NCBI RefSeq assembly: GCF_000188015.2 | Contig: NZ_AEUX02000006.1 | Location: 186,001-250,000 of the forward strand | Source: Streptococcus ictaluri 707-05 | GTDB taxonomy: Bacteria; Bacillota; Bacilli; Lactobacillales; Streptococcaceae | Reading direction: 5' to 3' | DNA length: 64,000 bases | In this document: positions 41,900 to 51,106 of the stretch, piece after piece | How the letters are laid out: each line of letters opens with the position of its first letter | Position numbering within the stretch: the stretch's first letter is position 1 | Notes under the pieces: model-generated | Seen by the model: the letters and a program-made list of their open reading frames with translations, nothing else | Database searches by the model: none | Told to the model about the DNA's origin: nothing | Position numbers and translations under genes: made by a program

Positions 41900-42199
41900 A
41901 TGCAAGAACTCATGGAACAGGTATTACAAGGACTTTTTCTTATGGTAGCCTTGGGAGCTATTTTTATCATTCTTTATAAATTATTAAGGGTGACTGCAGG
42001 ATTATTTCTAATAGGTGTCATCGGAGGATTAGCCTTTGTGGAAATCTATGGGATTTACCTCTTTTTCACAGAGCGATACCTATACAGCAAAGACTTAGTG
42101 GCCAATGGCATTTGGAGTTTTTCAGGCTTCTTTATAGTCTTTAATTGCTTTATTTTATTTGTCAGCATAAGTAAGATTGTAAAGAACAGAATAGTGTAA
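41900..42199 (+). CDS. Small membrane protein of the ICE (99 aa)
   Basis: Three hydrophobic segments (about residues 10-30, 31-55 and 70-92) and a basic C-terminus. AGGAGG precedes the ATG and the gene is followed by a terminator. No family recognised with confidence. Intact. Confidence 0.65.
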   Translation: MQELMEQVLQGLFLMVALGAIFIILYKLLRVTAGLFLIGVIGGLAFVEIYGIYLFFTERYLYSKDLVANGIWSFSGFFIVFNCFILFVSISKIVKNRIV

Positions 42200-42204
42200 G
42201 TGAT

Positions 42205-42233
42205 AGGGTTACCAAAACGGTAGCCCTTTTTTG
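42205..42233 (+). terminator. Terminator after the 99-aa membrane protein gene
   Basis: AGGGTTACC / GGTAGCCCT stem (one G-T pair) followed by six T. Confidence 0.75.
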
Positions 42234-42249
42234 TGATAAAACTTCCAAG
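42232..42249 (+). promoter_or_regulatory. Recurrent ICE motif, copy C (diverged)
   Basis: TGTGATAAAACTTCCAAG, four differences from copy A, followed at 42260-42266 by TATGATG. It precedes the membrane-anchored transfer protein gene. Confidence 0.4.
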
Positions 42250-42297
42250 TCATTCTTGTTATGATGGGTCTATCTTAATGAAAATGGAGAGTGGAAC

Positions 42298-42935
42298 ATG
42301 CTTAATAAAGTTAAGGCGAGGTTCTTAATCGGACTTGGAGGAGCCGTTGTCACAGGGTTTATCTTGATGATGGGTATTCCATAGGATCACATTCAGTGAC
42401 CAAGCATAATGACCGACAGATTAAGACAGAAGCTAGGAAGTTAGTGACTCAAGAGCAGGAAAAGACGAAGGCAAAGGTTTTATCGGATACTCAGGTTAAG
42501 GAATTTTTGACCCAGTATTTTACTAAGGACAAACTTGGGGAGAATAACTCTCGCATTAAGCCTTACATGACAGATTCAGCATATTCTGAAGAAGAGACTC
42601 GTCAAGGCGAATCCCTCAATCAGGTTTATAAGGACTACATGCTAGATTATCGTTTTGAGGCAGCTGCTATCTTTGTTAATAAGGAAACCAATGAAGCTCT
42701 TGCGGAAGTCTCTTATCAGGTGGTTTATGTGTCAGACCTGAGTGATAAGGCACAGCATGTGACTCAGACTGAGACCAAAACAGTGAAATTGTCTTACGCT
42801 AAATTGTCAGACAAACTCCTTGTCAATCAGCTGACCATTTGGAATGGCAAGCTAGATGAGCTAAAGGAGAACAACGATGTGACTAACTCAGCCATTCCTG
42901 AGATTAATAGTTCCACAACGATCAGCAGTAACTAG
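42298..42935 (+). pseudogene. Membrane-anchored ICE transfer protein, frameshifted
   Basis: N-terminal membrane anchor (FLIGLGGAVVTGFILMMGI) followed, after a frameshift near 42385-42395, by an extracellular-type domain of about 180 residues (KHNDRQIKTEARKLVTQEQEKTKAKV...). One anchor plus one soluble domain is the architecture of VirB8/TcpC-like transfer proteins, but I see no motif that proves that identity. GGAGA precedes ATG 42298. Confidence 0.6.
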
Positions 42936-42959
42936 CAGGAGGGTTACCTTCTGCTTTTT
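42934..42959 (+). terminator. Terminator ahead of the Toprim gene
   Basis: AGCAGGAGG / CCTTCTGCT stem with a G-T pair and a 4-base loop, followed by T5. Confidence 0.65.
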
Positions 42960-42976
42960 GAATGAGGAGAACGAAG

Positions 42977-44062
42977 ATGACAGCTATTTCAGACCTAAAA
43001 CAAGTGGCAATTTTAGATGTGGCAGCTAGTCTAGGCTATGCTTTTAAAAGCGTATCTGGGCAGGTCTATGAACATCCAGATCATGATTCCTTTCGTATTT
43101 TTGCGGATACGAATACCTTTAAGTGGTTTTCACAAGACCGACAGGGAGATGTGATCGACCTGGTGCAAGTCCTTACAGGTGTTTCTTTTAAAGAAGCCAT
43201 AACTTATCTGAAAACCGGTAATTTCGATCAAGCTAAAGCAACAGAAATAGCCTATCAAACTTTTCGATATGAGTTAAGAGAAAGTTCGTTTGATCTAGCC
43301 AGAACCTATTTAAACCAAGTAAGAGGACTAAGTGATGATACCATCAATGCCTTTGGCCGACAAGGTTTACTTGCACAAGCTACCTATGAGACTAAATCGA
43401 CACGAGAACCTGTTTTGGTTTTTAAGTCCTATGACCGTAGGGGAAAATTACAGGGAGCGAGTTTACAAGGTTTGACGAAGGATACCTGACATGAACGAGG
43501 TTATTTGAAGAAGATTGCTAGAGGGTCTCATGGCTATATTGGCATGAGTTTTGATATTGGAAAACCAAACCGCTTAATCTTCTGTGAATCTGTGATTGAT
43601 ACAATGAGTTACTATCAACTACACCAGAAAGAATTAGCAGATGCCCGCCTTGTTTCCATGGAAGGATTGAAACAGTCGGTTATCGCCTATCAAACCCTAC
43701 GCTTAGTGGCAGAAGAGCAGGAAAAACTTGATTTTTTGGATACTCTCAGCCCAAATCACTTAAACCACTATTTGTCAGCAATAAGAGATACCACAACTTA
43801 TTTACAGACACACGAAGGGGTGCTTACATTAGCAGTCGATAATGATGAAGCAGGGCAGGGATTTTGCGACAAACTCCTTGAGAGAGGTTTTCCTATTGAG
43901 CAAGATTTACCACTTTTACAAGGTTTAAAGACTAAGGTAGATTGGAATGATTGGGTTAAGAAACAAGGAGAACCATCACTTAGAGAAGTGATAGATACTG
44001 CAAAGAAGCAAATATCACAGAGTCATGCCCCACCGAGGGAAACTCCAGTTTTTGACTTGTGA
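42977..44062 (+). pseudogene. DUF3991/Toprim primase-like protein, nonsense mutation
   Basis: 362 codons broken by TGA at 43488-43490 (TGG or CGA would restore it). The N-terminal part has DSFRIFADTNTFKWFSQDRQGDVIDLVQ, the zinc-free primase-type domain of ICE/plasmid primases. The C-terminal part has a Toprim fold with FCESVIDTMSYY and LAVDNDEAG (catalytic Glu and Asp pairs). It would prime DNA synthesis on transferred single strands. ATG 42977 lies seven bases after GAGGAG. Confidence 0.8.
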
Positions 44063-44075
44063 TACAAAAATCAAG
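44058..44075 (+). promoter_or_regulatory. Recurrent ICE motif, copy D
   Basis: TGTGATACAAAAATCAAG, two differences from copy A. It overlaps the stop codon of the Toprim gene and precedes the next small-gene operon. No clear TATGATG follows. Confidence 0.4.
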
Positions 44076-44116
44076 CCAGCTATCATAAGCTAGAAGATGA
44101 TAAGGAGGAAGCCCCT

Positions 44117-44347
44117 ATGAGTGTGATTGAGCACCTAGCTGATCGAGTGGCTAGGCAGGAAGAAAAGGTAGCTAAAGAAACGGAAAGACTTGACTCTTAC
44201 CGAGAGCAGTTACAATCGGCCATGTTTAGCACCTTTATCAAACGGCAGAAAACAAGTCATCTTAGCTTTGATGAGGCTTTGGAACAAGCCTTCGGGAAAG
44301 AAGAATACCAAGTAGATTTAGACAATAGAAATGAGGAACATCAATGA
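44117..44347 (+). CDS. Small coiled-coil ICE protein (76 aa)
   Basis: Charged, helix-rich protein (RVARQEEKVAKETERLDSYREQLQ) with heptad-like spacing. AAGGAGG precedes ATG 44117. It overlaps the next gene by four bases (ATGA). Proteins of this size sit next to relaxase genes in related ICEs, but no relaxase is present here. No function assigned. Confidence 0.65.
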   Translation: MSVIEHLADRVARQEEKVAKETERLDSYREQLQSAMFSTFIKRQKTSHLSFDEALEQAFGKEEYQVDLDNRNEEHQ

Positions 44348-44718
44348 CAACAGATTGGCAGTATAAGGAACCTTTGGATGGAAAACAAGGAGCTTCTTCC
44401 AGTGATGAACGTGCGAAAATTGCGGCACTTTTTGGTCAAAAGGGAACGACAGCAGCTGAGGAAGTGGATTATGTTTCAGCTTTTGAGATGGAGCAAGAAA
44501 AAGCGAAAGAAAAGCCTGCACCAGCACTTCCCAAAGAAGAGGTGACACAAGCAGTTCCTTCAACCATAACAAAGGATTACAAGAAACATTTGGCGGATGT
44601 AATGGCTCAGAACAAAGAAGATATTGCACAAATTGAGGAGATGCATCAATTGATTGATGAGAAAAATAAACAGAACAAGAAATTACAGGCTATTTCAGTA
44701 GCTATTGATGAACTCTAA
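44344..44718 (+). CDS. Hypothetical ICE protein with coiled coil (124 aa)
   Basis: A disordered, Ala/Pro/Glu-rich N-terminal two thirds followed by a helical C-terminus (VMAQNKEDIAQIEEMHQLIDEKNKQNKKLQ). Translationally coupled to the upstream gene. Intact, no recognised domain. Confidence 0.6.
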   Translation: MTTDWQYKEPLDGKQGASSSDERAKIAALFGQKGTTAAEEVDYVSAFEMEQEKAKEKPAPALPKEEVTQAVPSTITKDYKKHLADVMAQNKEDIAQIEEMHQLIDEKNKQNKKLQAISVAIDEL

Positions 44719-44875
44719 GCAAGAGCAGTCCGATTGGGCTGCTTTTTATAGGGAGGAAAACATGCGATTATTTCAAAAGAAAACTCAGAATCAGGATAGT
44801 TTTAAACGTCTCATTCACCGTTTGTCAGGAATGTCTGAGTATGATTTAAATAAAGTTAATCAATTACTAGATGTT

Positions 44876-45826
44876 ACCCGTGGTGCTAGTTAATCTCAAA
44901 ATACAATAAAAAGCCCAAAAGGACTATACTGTAAGTGCCTACACAAACAGGAGGTTAGTCCAAATGAGCCACTTACAGTATACAGCTAAATCCCATCACT
45001 TACAATGGAATATGCGCCAATTATCAAAAATTTGTTCTCAGTTTTATCAGGATTATTGTCCGGAAGACTTCAAACACCGTCGTAACGTCTGTCTGTCCAA
45101 AGTTTCAGACCAATCTCTTCTAGTTTTACTGCTATTACAAGCTGAACTAAGTATTAAATCACAACGTCACTTTTATAGGATTTGTCAGCTATTTCCCTGC
45201 GGTACATTACTAGAAAGAAGTCGCTTTAATAGGCGTGCAAGACAGTTGATTTGGCTGGTTCAAGTGATTCGTCAGGCAATGAACACTCAAATTTCTCCCA
45301 ATACCATTGTTATTATAGACAGCACTTTGTCAATCTATTCGTAACCACAGGGTCAGACTTTTCAATGGGATAGCTAATATTGGTTACACCGCCTCTAAAC
45401 ATATGTGGTTTTACGGTTTTAAGGTTCACATGCTAGTGACCTTATCAGGCTACATTCTGAATTATGTTGTCAGCCCAGCCTCTGTTCATGATATTAAGGC
45501 AGTTTACGAGTTGCTAGAAAGGTGTGAACAATCCGTCATTTTAGCAGACTTAGGTTACCTTAACCGTGAGCTGAAAGATGAGTTGAAGCAAAGTGGCTAT
45601 CACCTCTGGACTCCCTTGCGTCAAAATATGGAAGGGGCTAAACAGCATAATCATTGGAAACTAATGGCTATGAGACGAACCATTGAGACTAGATTTTCAG
45701 AACTTTGTTCCCTTTTTGATATGGAACGAACACTAGATAGGGGCATGACAGGGCTGCAATTGAGGATTGAACAAATCATACTAGCTTACAATTTGAGATA
45801 TTTTGAAATTAACTAGCACCATGGGT
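44876..45826 (+). mobile_element. IS982-family insertion sequence, copy 2
   Basis: 951 bp with ends ACCCGTGGTGCTAGTTAA and TTAACTAGCACCATGGGT. It is flanked by an exact 8-bp target duplication TAGATGTT (44868-44875 and 45827-45834). + orientation, inserted in a small ICE gene. Confidence 0.93.
44964..45816 (+). pseudogene. IS982-family transposase, deletion copy (copy 2)
   Basis: Same protein as copies 1 and 3, but 11 bases (TTTCCTTTGCC, relative to copy 3) are missing after the codons for IIDS at about 45322. This removes part of the catalytic motif and shifts the frame. AGGAGG precedes ATG 44964. Confidence 0.88.
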
Positions 45827-46041
45827 TAGATGTTGTATTTGATTCAACAAGTCAGACGAGTAAGGAAGTAGAAAAAGCTCCTGCAACTACACTAAAGGAA
45901 GTTACCTTAAGATGAAACAATTACTGAAGCTAAGAATAAACTGAACACTGAGCAACTCGAAAAACGAATTGAGCAGTTTAAGAAAACGAGTAAATTATAA
46001 AATCAATAAAATAGTTATTAAATAATATATTAGATTAACTA

Positions 46042-46058
46042 AATAGTTTAAAACTATA
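46042..46058 (+). promoter_or_regulatory. MET-box-like site upstream of metE
   Basis: AATAGTTTAAAACTATA matches 16 of 17 positions of the streptococcal MET-box TATAGTTtnaAACTATA, the site of the LysR-type methionine regulator MtaR/MetR. A weaker second site (TATAGTTAATATATATA) lies at about 46141-46157, nearer the gene. Confidence 0.65.
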
Positions 46059-46175
46059 CCCTGGGATAAATAAATAATATAACAAACCCTATTGAATCAC
46101 TCTATATATTTGTTGTAAAATTGTTTTCAAAGAAACAGGTTATAGTTAATATATATAACCAACAAGGAGGCTTAT

Positions 46176-48425
46176 ATGGTAAATGTTTCAAATTTAGGGT
46201 ATCCAAGACTGGGTGAAAATCGTGAATGGAAAAAACTAATAGAGTCCTATTGGAATGGTGATATTAATAATCAAGAAAGTCTATTATCGCAAGCAAAAGT
46301 TTTACGCTTAGAATTTTTAAACAAGCAAAATGAACAGGGTGTTGATTTGATTCCTGTTGGTGATTTTTCTCTTTATGACCATATTTTAGATTTGTCATTT
46401 CAATTTAATATCATACCTGATCGCTTTAAAGATGAAAGTCTTGATTTAGACTTATATTTTGCATTAGCTAGGGGAAATAAAGATCATATAGCATCTGCCA
46501 TGAAAAAATGGTTTAATACCAATTATCATTATCTTCTTCCTGAATGGGGGAAAGATAAACCACGTTTAAATCATAATCGACTTTTAGATCTATATAAAGA
46601 AGCAAGAGACATTATCGGTGATAAAGCTAAACCTGTTATTACAGGTCCGATTACATTTGTAGCACTTTCAAGTGGCATTGTGGATTATACGTCGGCTATT
46701 AAAAGTTTGCTGCCTTTATATAAAGATATTTTTATAGATCTAGTGGATGCAGGTGCAACTTATATTCAAGTTGATGAACCGATTTTTGTGACTGATGAAG
46801 GACATAGTTTTCTTGAAGCAGCCAAACTTGTTTACGCTTATTTTGCTAAAGAAATTCCTGAGGCAAAACTTATTTTTCAAACTTATTTTGAGGCTTTAGG
46901 AGATGCCAAGATACTCGCTGAATTACCAGTGGCCGCATTTGGTTTAGATTTTATCCATGGTTTAGATGACAATCTTCAAGCAATAAAAAATGGCTATTTT
47001 AAGAATAAAGTTATTTTTGCAGGACTTGTTAATGGTCGAAATGTTTGGGGAACAGACTTAAATCATGCAAGGAATTTAATAGAAGAAATAAAAGAAAATG
47101 TTGACGACATCGTTATTCAACCTTCTTGTTCATTGCTACATGTTCCAGTAACAACTAAAAATGAGTCACATTTAGAACCAGTCTTGAAAAATGGATTAGC
47201 TTTTGCAGATGAGAAATTAAGGGAATTACGTATTTTAGCGGATCAAATAGGCGTAAATGAAATTAGTCAAGCCTTTGCAGACAGAGTGAAAGCTTTTGAG
47301 GATTTGCAGAATGCAGATTTTCGCCATGTTGTTCTTGAGGATATTAAAAAAGTTGCTAAACAAAGACATCTGCCTTATGAAAAACGGTCACTTATCCAAC
47401 AAGAGCGTCTGAACCTTCCTATTTTACCAACGACAACGATTGGATCATTTCCTCAATCGCCAGAAGTCAGACGTCAAAGGCTTGCATGGAAGCGTCATGA
47501 CATTTCTGATCAAGATTATGATAGCTTTATTAAGTCTGAAATTAGTCGCTGGATTAAGATTCAGGAAGACTTAGATATAGATGTTCTCGTTCATGGTGAA
47601 TTTGAGCGTGTCGACATGGTGGAATTTTTTGGTCAAAAGTTAGCTGGTTTTGCAACAACGTCCAATGGCTGGGTGCAATCTTACGGCTCTAGAGCTGTAA
47701 AACCACCGATTATCTATGGTGATGTCCAACATATTCAGCCTCTAACTTTGAAAGAGACGGTTTATGCTCAAAGTCTTACAGAGAGACCTGTCAAAGGAAT
47801 GTTAACTGGTCCAATCACGATTACTAATTGGTCTTTTGAGCGAACTGATATTAGTCGTGAAGCACTCTTCAACCAGATTGCGCTTGCTATTAAAGATGAG
47901 ATTCAATTGTTAGAAGAAGTAGGTATTCCAATTATTCAAGTTGATGAAGCTGCTCTTAGAGAAGGTTTACCATTGCGAAAGAGCAAACAAAAAGCTTATC
48001 TAGATGATTCTGTCTCTGCATTTCGTATTGCCACATCTTCTGTCAAGGATGAGACACAAATTCATACCCATATGTGCTATTCAAACTTTGCTGAAATCAT
48101 TGATTCAATTCGCGAATTGGATGCTGATGTTATTTCTATAGAAACTAGTAGAAGTCATGGCGATATTATTAAAGCCTTTGCAACAGCAACCTATCCTTTA
48201 GGAATTGGTTTAGGCGTTTATGATATTCATTCTCCTCGTGTTCCATCTCTTGAAGAAGTTATAGAAAACATCGAACGTCCACTCAGACAGTTGTCTTTAG
48301 AGCAACTTTGGGTAAACCCTGATTGTGGACTTAAAACGCGACGTGAAAAAGAAACTATTGAAGCGTTGAAAGTCTTAGTTGAAGCGACAAAAGTAGTTCG
48401 ACAAAAAGTGGACCCATCACATTAA
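46176..48425 (+). CDS. metE: Cobalamin-independent methionine synthase
   Basis: 749-residue enzyme that transfers the methyl group of 5-methyl-tetrahydropteroyl-triglutamate to homocysteine. N-terminal half begins [15 protein letters not shown]. The C-terminal catalytic barrel begins near [12 protein letters not shown] and has the zinc ligands in HMCYSNF and NPDCGLKTR. The length is normal and the frame is complete, in contrast to the decayed ICE around it. AAGGAGG precedes the ATG. It is followed 10 bases later by the metF-fusion gene, forming one operon, and the MET-box-like site suggests induction on methionine shortage. Confidence 0.95.
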   Translation: MVNVSNLGYPRLGENREWKKLIESYWNGDINNQESLLSQAKVLRLEFLNKQNEQGVDLIPVGDFSLYDHILDLSFQFNIIPDRFKDESLDLDLYFALARGNKDHIASAMKKWFNTNYHYLLPEWGKDKPRLNHNRLLDLYKEARDIIGDKAKPVITGPITFVALSSGIVDYTSAIKSLLPLYKDIFIDLVDAGATYIQVDEPIFVTDEGHSFLEAAKLVYAYFAKEIPEAKLIFQTYFEALGDAKILAELPVAAFGLDFIHGLDDNLQAIKNGYFKNKVIFAGLVNGRNVWGTDLNHARNLIEEIKENVDDIVIQPSCSLLHVPVTTKNESHLEPVLKNGLAFADEKLRELRILADQIGVNEISQAFADRVKAFEDLQNADFRHVVLEDIKKVAKQRHLPYEKRSLIQQERLNLPILPTTTIGSFPQSPEVRRQRLAWKRHDISDQDYDSFIKSEISRWIKIQEDLDIDVLVHGEFERVDMVEFFGQKLAGFATTSNGWVQSYGSRAVKPPIIYGDVQHIQPLTLKETVYAQSLTERPVKGMLTGPITITNWSFERTDISREALFNQIALAIKDEIQLLEEVGIPIIQVDEAALREGLPLRKSKQKAYLDDSVSAFRIATSSVKDETQIHTHMCYSNFAEIIDSIRELDADVISIETSRSHGDIIKAFATATYPLGIGLGVYDIHSPRVPSLEEVIENIERPLRQLSLEQLWVNPDCGLKTRREKETIEALKVLVEATKVVRQKVDPSH

Positions 48426-48435
48426 AGGAGGGGCT

Positions 48436-50304
48436 ATGGCTAAACTCTTAGAAAGATTACAAGAAGGTATTCTGATTGCTGATGGTGCGATGGGAACCCT
48501 GTTGTATAGAAATGGTTTAGATAATTGCTACGAAGCTTATAACTTTCAGAAACCTGAAGATATTAAAACGATTCATAAGGCATATATTAAAGCCGGTGCA
48601 GATATTATTCAGACTAATACTTACGGTGCTAAACGCCATAAATTAAAGGGTTACGGCCTCGAAGATCATTTTGAAGAGATTAACATTGCTGGTGCCCGTA
48701 TAGCAAGAGAAGCGGCAGGTTCAGAAATATTTGTCTTGGGAACAATTGGTGCTTCACGAGGGATTAGACAGTGTGACCTGTCCTTAGACGAAATAGTTTC
48801 GGAGACAGTTGAACAAACCAAAGTACTACTTTCAACACAATTGTTAGATGGACTTTTGTTTGAAACCTATTATGATACCGAGGAAATATTTGCAGTTCTA
48901 GAAGCAATTAGGCCTCTAACTGATCTTCCTATCATTACGAATATTTCTTTACAAGAAGTAGGATTAACCGCAAGAGGTCAATCCATTACTGAAGTTTTCA
49001 GTCACTTAGTCTTATTGGGAGCAGATTTGATTGGCTTGAATTGTCATCAGGGACCTTATCACATGATTCAATCACTAAAGCAGGTTCCACTATTTGCTCA
49101 TTCCTATCTCTCAGTTTATCCTAATGCTAGTTTGCTTGCGCTTGATACCGGAGATGAATTCGATTATCAATTTTCTTCGAATGCAGAATATTTTGGTCAA
49201 TCGGTAGTTGCCATGGTTAATGAGGGAGCACGTTTAATCGGTGGTTGTTGTGGGACAACACCTGATCATATCAAAGCTGTTAAACGAGCCGTACGTGGCT
49301 TATCACCTATCACCAAGAAACAAATAAAGCCAATAGTTTCTAGTGCTGAGATTATACCAGAAGATCAGGATGGTGAACGTCTTGTGGATAAAGTCAAACG
49401 AGATATTACAGTTATTGCTGAATTAGACCCACCTAAAACCTTAGATATTTCAAGCTTTAAAAAAGGGATTAGAGCTTTAGATGCTACAAGTCTAGATGCG
49501 ATCACTTTAGCTGACAATTCTTTGGCAAAAACGCGCATTTGTAATGTAAGTTTAGCAGCCATGATGAAAGAAGAAATTGACACACCCTTCTTATTACATC
49601 TGACCTGTCGAGATCATAATTTAATTGGTTTGCAGTCTAGATTATTAGGCATGGATATCTTAGGAATTAATCATATTCTTGCTATTACAGGAGATCCTTC
49701 AAAATTGGGAGATTTTCCAGGAGCAACAAGTGTTTATGATGTTAACAGTTTCAAATTAATTGAATTAATAAAAGACCTCAATAAGGGACAGAGTTATAGT
49801 GGGACCTCACTCAAAAAAGCAACCCATTTTACAATCGGTGCAGCCTTTAATCCTAATATCAAAAATTTGTCTCGTTCTGGACGATTAATTGAAAAGAAAA
49901 TTGAAGCCGGAGCTGATTATTTCTTGACTCAACCCATTTTTAAAGCTGAACTGATTCCAGAATTATACCAATTAACCAAGTCATATGAACAGCCATTCTT
50001 TGTTGGAATTATGCCTATAACAAGTTATAATAATGCCGTCTTTTTACACAATGAGGTCCGTGGCATTGATTTATCTGAAGAATTTTTACAAGCACTAGAA
50101 GCCGTTAAAGATGACAAAGAACAATGTCAAGCCATTGCTTTAGCTGAAAGTAAACGTCTTATTGATGAGGCTCTTAACTATTTTAATGGTATTTACCTCA
50201 TAACACCATTTATGAGATATGATTTAACCGTAGAACTGATTAACTATGTCGAAAAAATGAAACAAAAAAGAATCAGTGACAGTCTTATCTCCAATGCTAT
50301 ATAA
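48436..50304 (+). CDS. Bifunctional homocysteine S-methyltransferase / methylene-THF reductase
   Basis: 622 residues. The N-terminal domain (~1-300) is a homocysteine S-methyltransferase barrel with zinc ligands in LNCHQGP and GGCCGTTPDH. The C-terminal domain (~310-620) is a MetF-like reductase (ELDPPKTLDIS, HLTCRDHN, LAITGDP). It supplies 5-methyl-THF for MetE and can itself methylate homocysteine (YitJ-like fusion). Intact, co-transcribed with metE. Confidence 0.92.
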   Translation: MAKLLERLQEGILIADGAMGTLLYRNGLDNCYEAYNFQKPEDIKTIHKAYIKAGADIIQTNTYGAKRHKLKGYGLEDHFEEINIAGARIAREAAGSEIFVLGTIGASRGIRQCDLSLDEIVSETVEQTKVLLSTQLLDGLLFETYYDTEEIFAVLEAIRPLTDLPIITNISLQEVGLTARGQSITEVFSHLVLLGADLIGLNCHQGPYHMIQSLKQVPLFAHSYLSVYPNASLLALDTGDEFDYQFSSNAEYFGQSVVAMVNEGARLIGGCCGTTPDHIKAVKRAVRGLSPITKKQIKPIVSSAEIIPEDQDGERLVDKVKRDITVIAELDPPKTLDISSFKKGIRALDATSLDAITLADNSLAKTRICNVSLAAMMKEEIDTPFLLHLTCRDHNLIGLQSRLLGMDILGINHILAITGDPSKLGDFPGATSVYDVNSFKLIELIKDLNKGQSYSGTSLKKATHFTIGAAFNPNIKNLSRSGRLIEKKIEAGADYFLTQPIFKAELIPELYQLTKSYEQPFFVGIMPITSYNNAVFLHNEVRGIDLSEEFLQALEAVKDDKEQCQAIALAESKRLIDEALNYFNGIYLITPFMRYDLTVELINYVEKMKQKRISDSLISNAI

Positions 50305-50364
50305 ACAATATATAGTTCTATTTTTCTATTTTATCTATTTATAGAAATTTGAAATATTTTGTTA

Positions 50365-50393
50365 TTGACAGTTTGTTAATATAGTGATATATT
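50365..50393 (+). promoter_or_regulatory. Consensus promoter of the methyltransferase/importer operon
   Basis: TTGACA (50365-50370), a 17-base spacer and TATATT (50388-50393). It is immediately followed by a 30-bp palindrome, so a bound protein would block transcription start. Confidence 0.8.
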
Positions 50394-50423
50394 TGCTTAA
50401 CTGGTTATGTAACCAATTAAGCA
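50394..50423. promoter_or_regulatory. Operator palindrome with two AdcR-like boxes
   Basis: TGCTTAACTGGTTA-TG-TAACCAATTAAGCA is an inverted repeat with one mismatch in 14. It contains TTAACTGGTTAT (11 of 12 to the AdcR zinc-repressor consensus TTAACYRGTTAA) and GTAACCAATTAA (10 of 12). Location over the transcription start fits repression by zinc-loaded AdcR. The match is by eye. Confidence 0.6.
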
Positions 50424-50438
50424 AATTGAGGAGGGCTT

Positions 50439-51106
50439 ATGTATAAAAATTGGTGGAATGGTGATGGTGGTGATCAGGGAATGGAAGATAGCCATCAGAC
50501 TGCGTGGAAGCATGTTATTACTTTATTAGATAGTAACGACATAAAAAACCGTAACGTTCTAGACTTTGGATGCAACCAAGGTGGATTTTTGCGGGTTTTG
50601 TATGATAATGTACCTTTTAAAAAGGGAGCAGGTATTGCTATTGCTATAAATGCAATAGCAACTGCCCAAGAGAGAGTCGGTGATTATCCAATAATTTATA
50701 AGGTTAGTGGAACACCTAATATTTTCGATTATAAGTTCGATACAGTTATCAGTACATCTGTCCTTTATTTAATTGAGGACTTAGAGGAACATATTAGTTT
50801 AATTTCAGACTGTCTTTCTCCGAATGGGGTATACTATGCTTCATTTGCTGATCAGAGTCAAAATCCAAGTTTAGACTATATGAAAGAACAAATCGATCAG
50901 TATGGTTCTACTAGGATGCAAGTAAAGACTTTGACTGAAGTTGTTGATACTTTTTTAAGTCACGGTTTCTCAGTAAACTCATAAAAGAAGATACTAATAG
51001 TAGTTATGATGTAACTAACTATAGGTCATTCTATCGAACAGTTGATGATTATATTCTTTCGTTGAGAAATTCATATATTATTAAAGCAAGAAAAGGAGCT
51101 AAATAA
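50439..51106 (+). pseudogene. Class I SAM-dependent methyltransferase, frameshifted
   Basis: Small-molecule methyltransferase-like protein. SAM-binding motif I reads VLDFGCNQGGFL, then a motif II/IV-like KFDTVISTSVLYLIEDL and LSPNGVYYASF. The frame stops at 50984 after FSVNS, but another frame continues (IKEDTNSSYDVTNYRSFYRTVDDYI...) to a stop at 51104-51106 that overlaps the next ATG. A one-base indel near 50978 is inferred. It is the first gene of the importer operon; a link to metal-chelator modification or uptake is speculative. Confidence 0.65.

Larger units (their letters stand above)
44762..46000 (+). pseudogene. Small ICE protein gene split by IS982-family element and frameshifted
   Basis: GGGAGG precedes ATG 44762. 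Removing the IS and one duplication restores MRLFQKK...VNQLLDV-VFDSTSQTSKEVEKAP. A second lesion, a frameshift near 45912, then separates the tail (ETITEAKNKLNTEQLEKRIEQFKKTSKL) ending at 46000. The protein would be about 95 residues. No function recognised. It is the last transfer-module gene before the methionine cargo. Confidence 0.65.
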
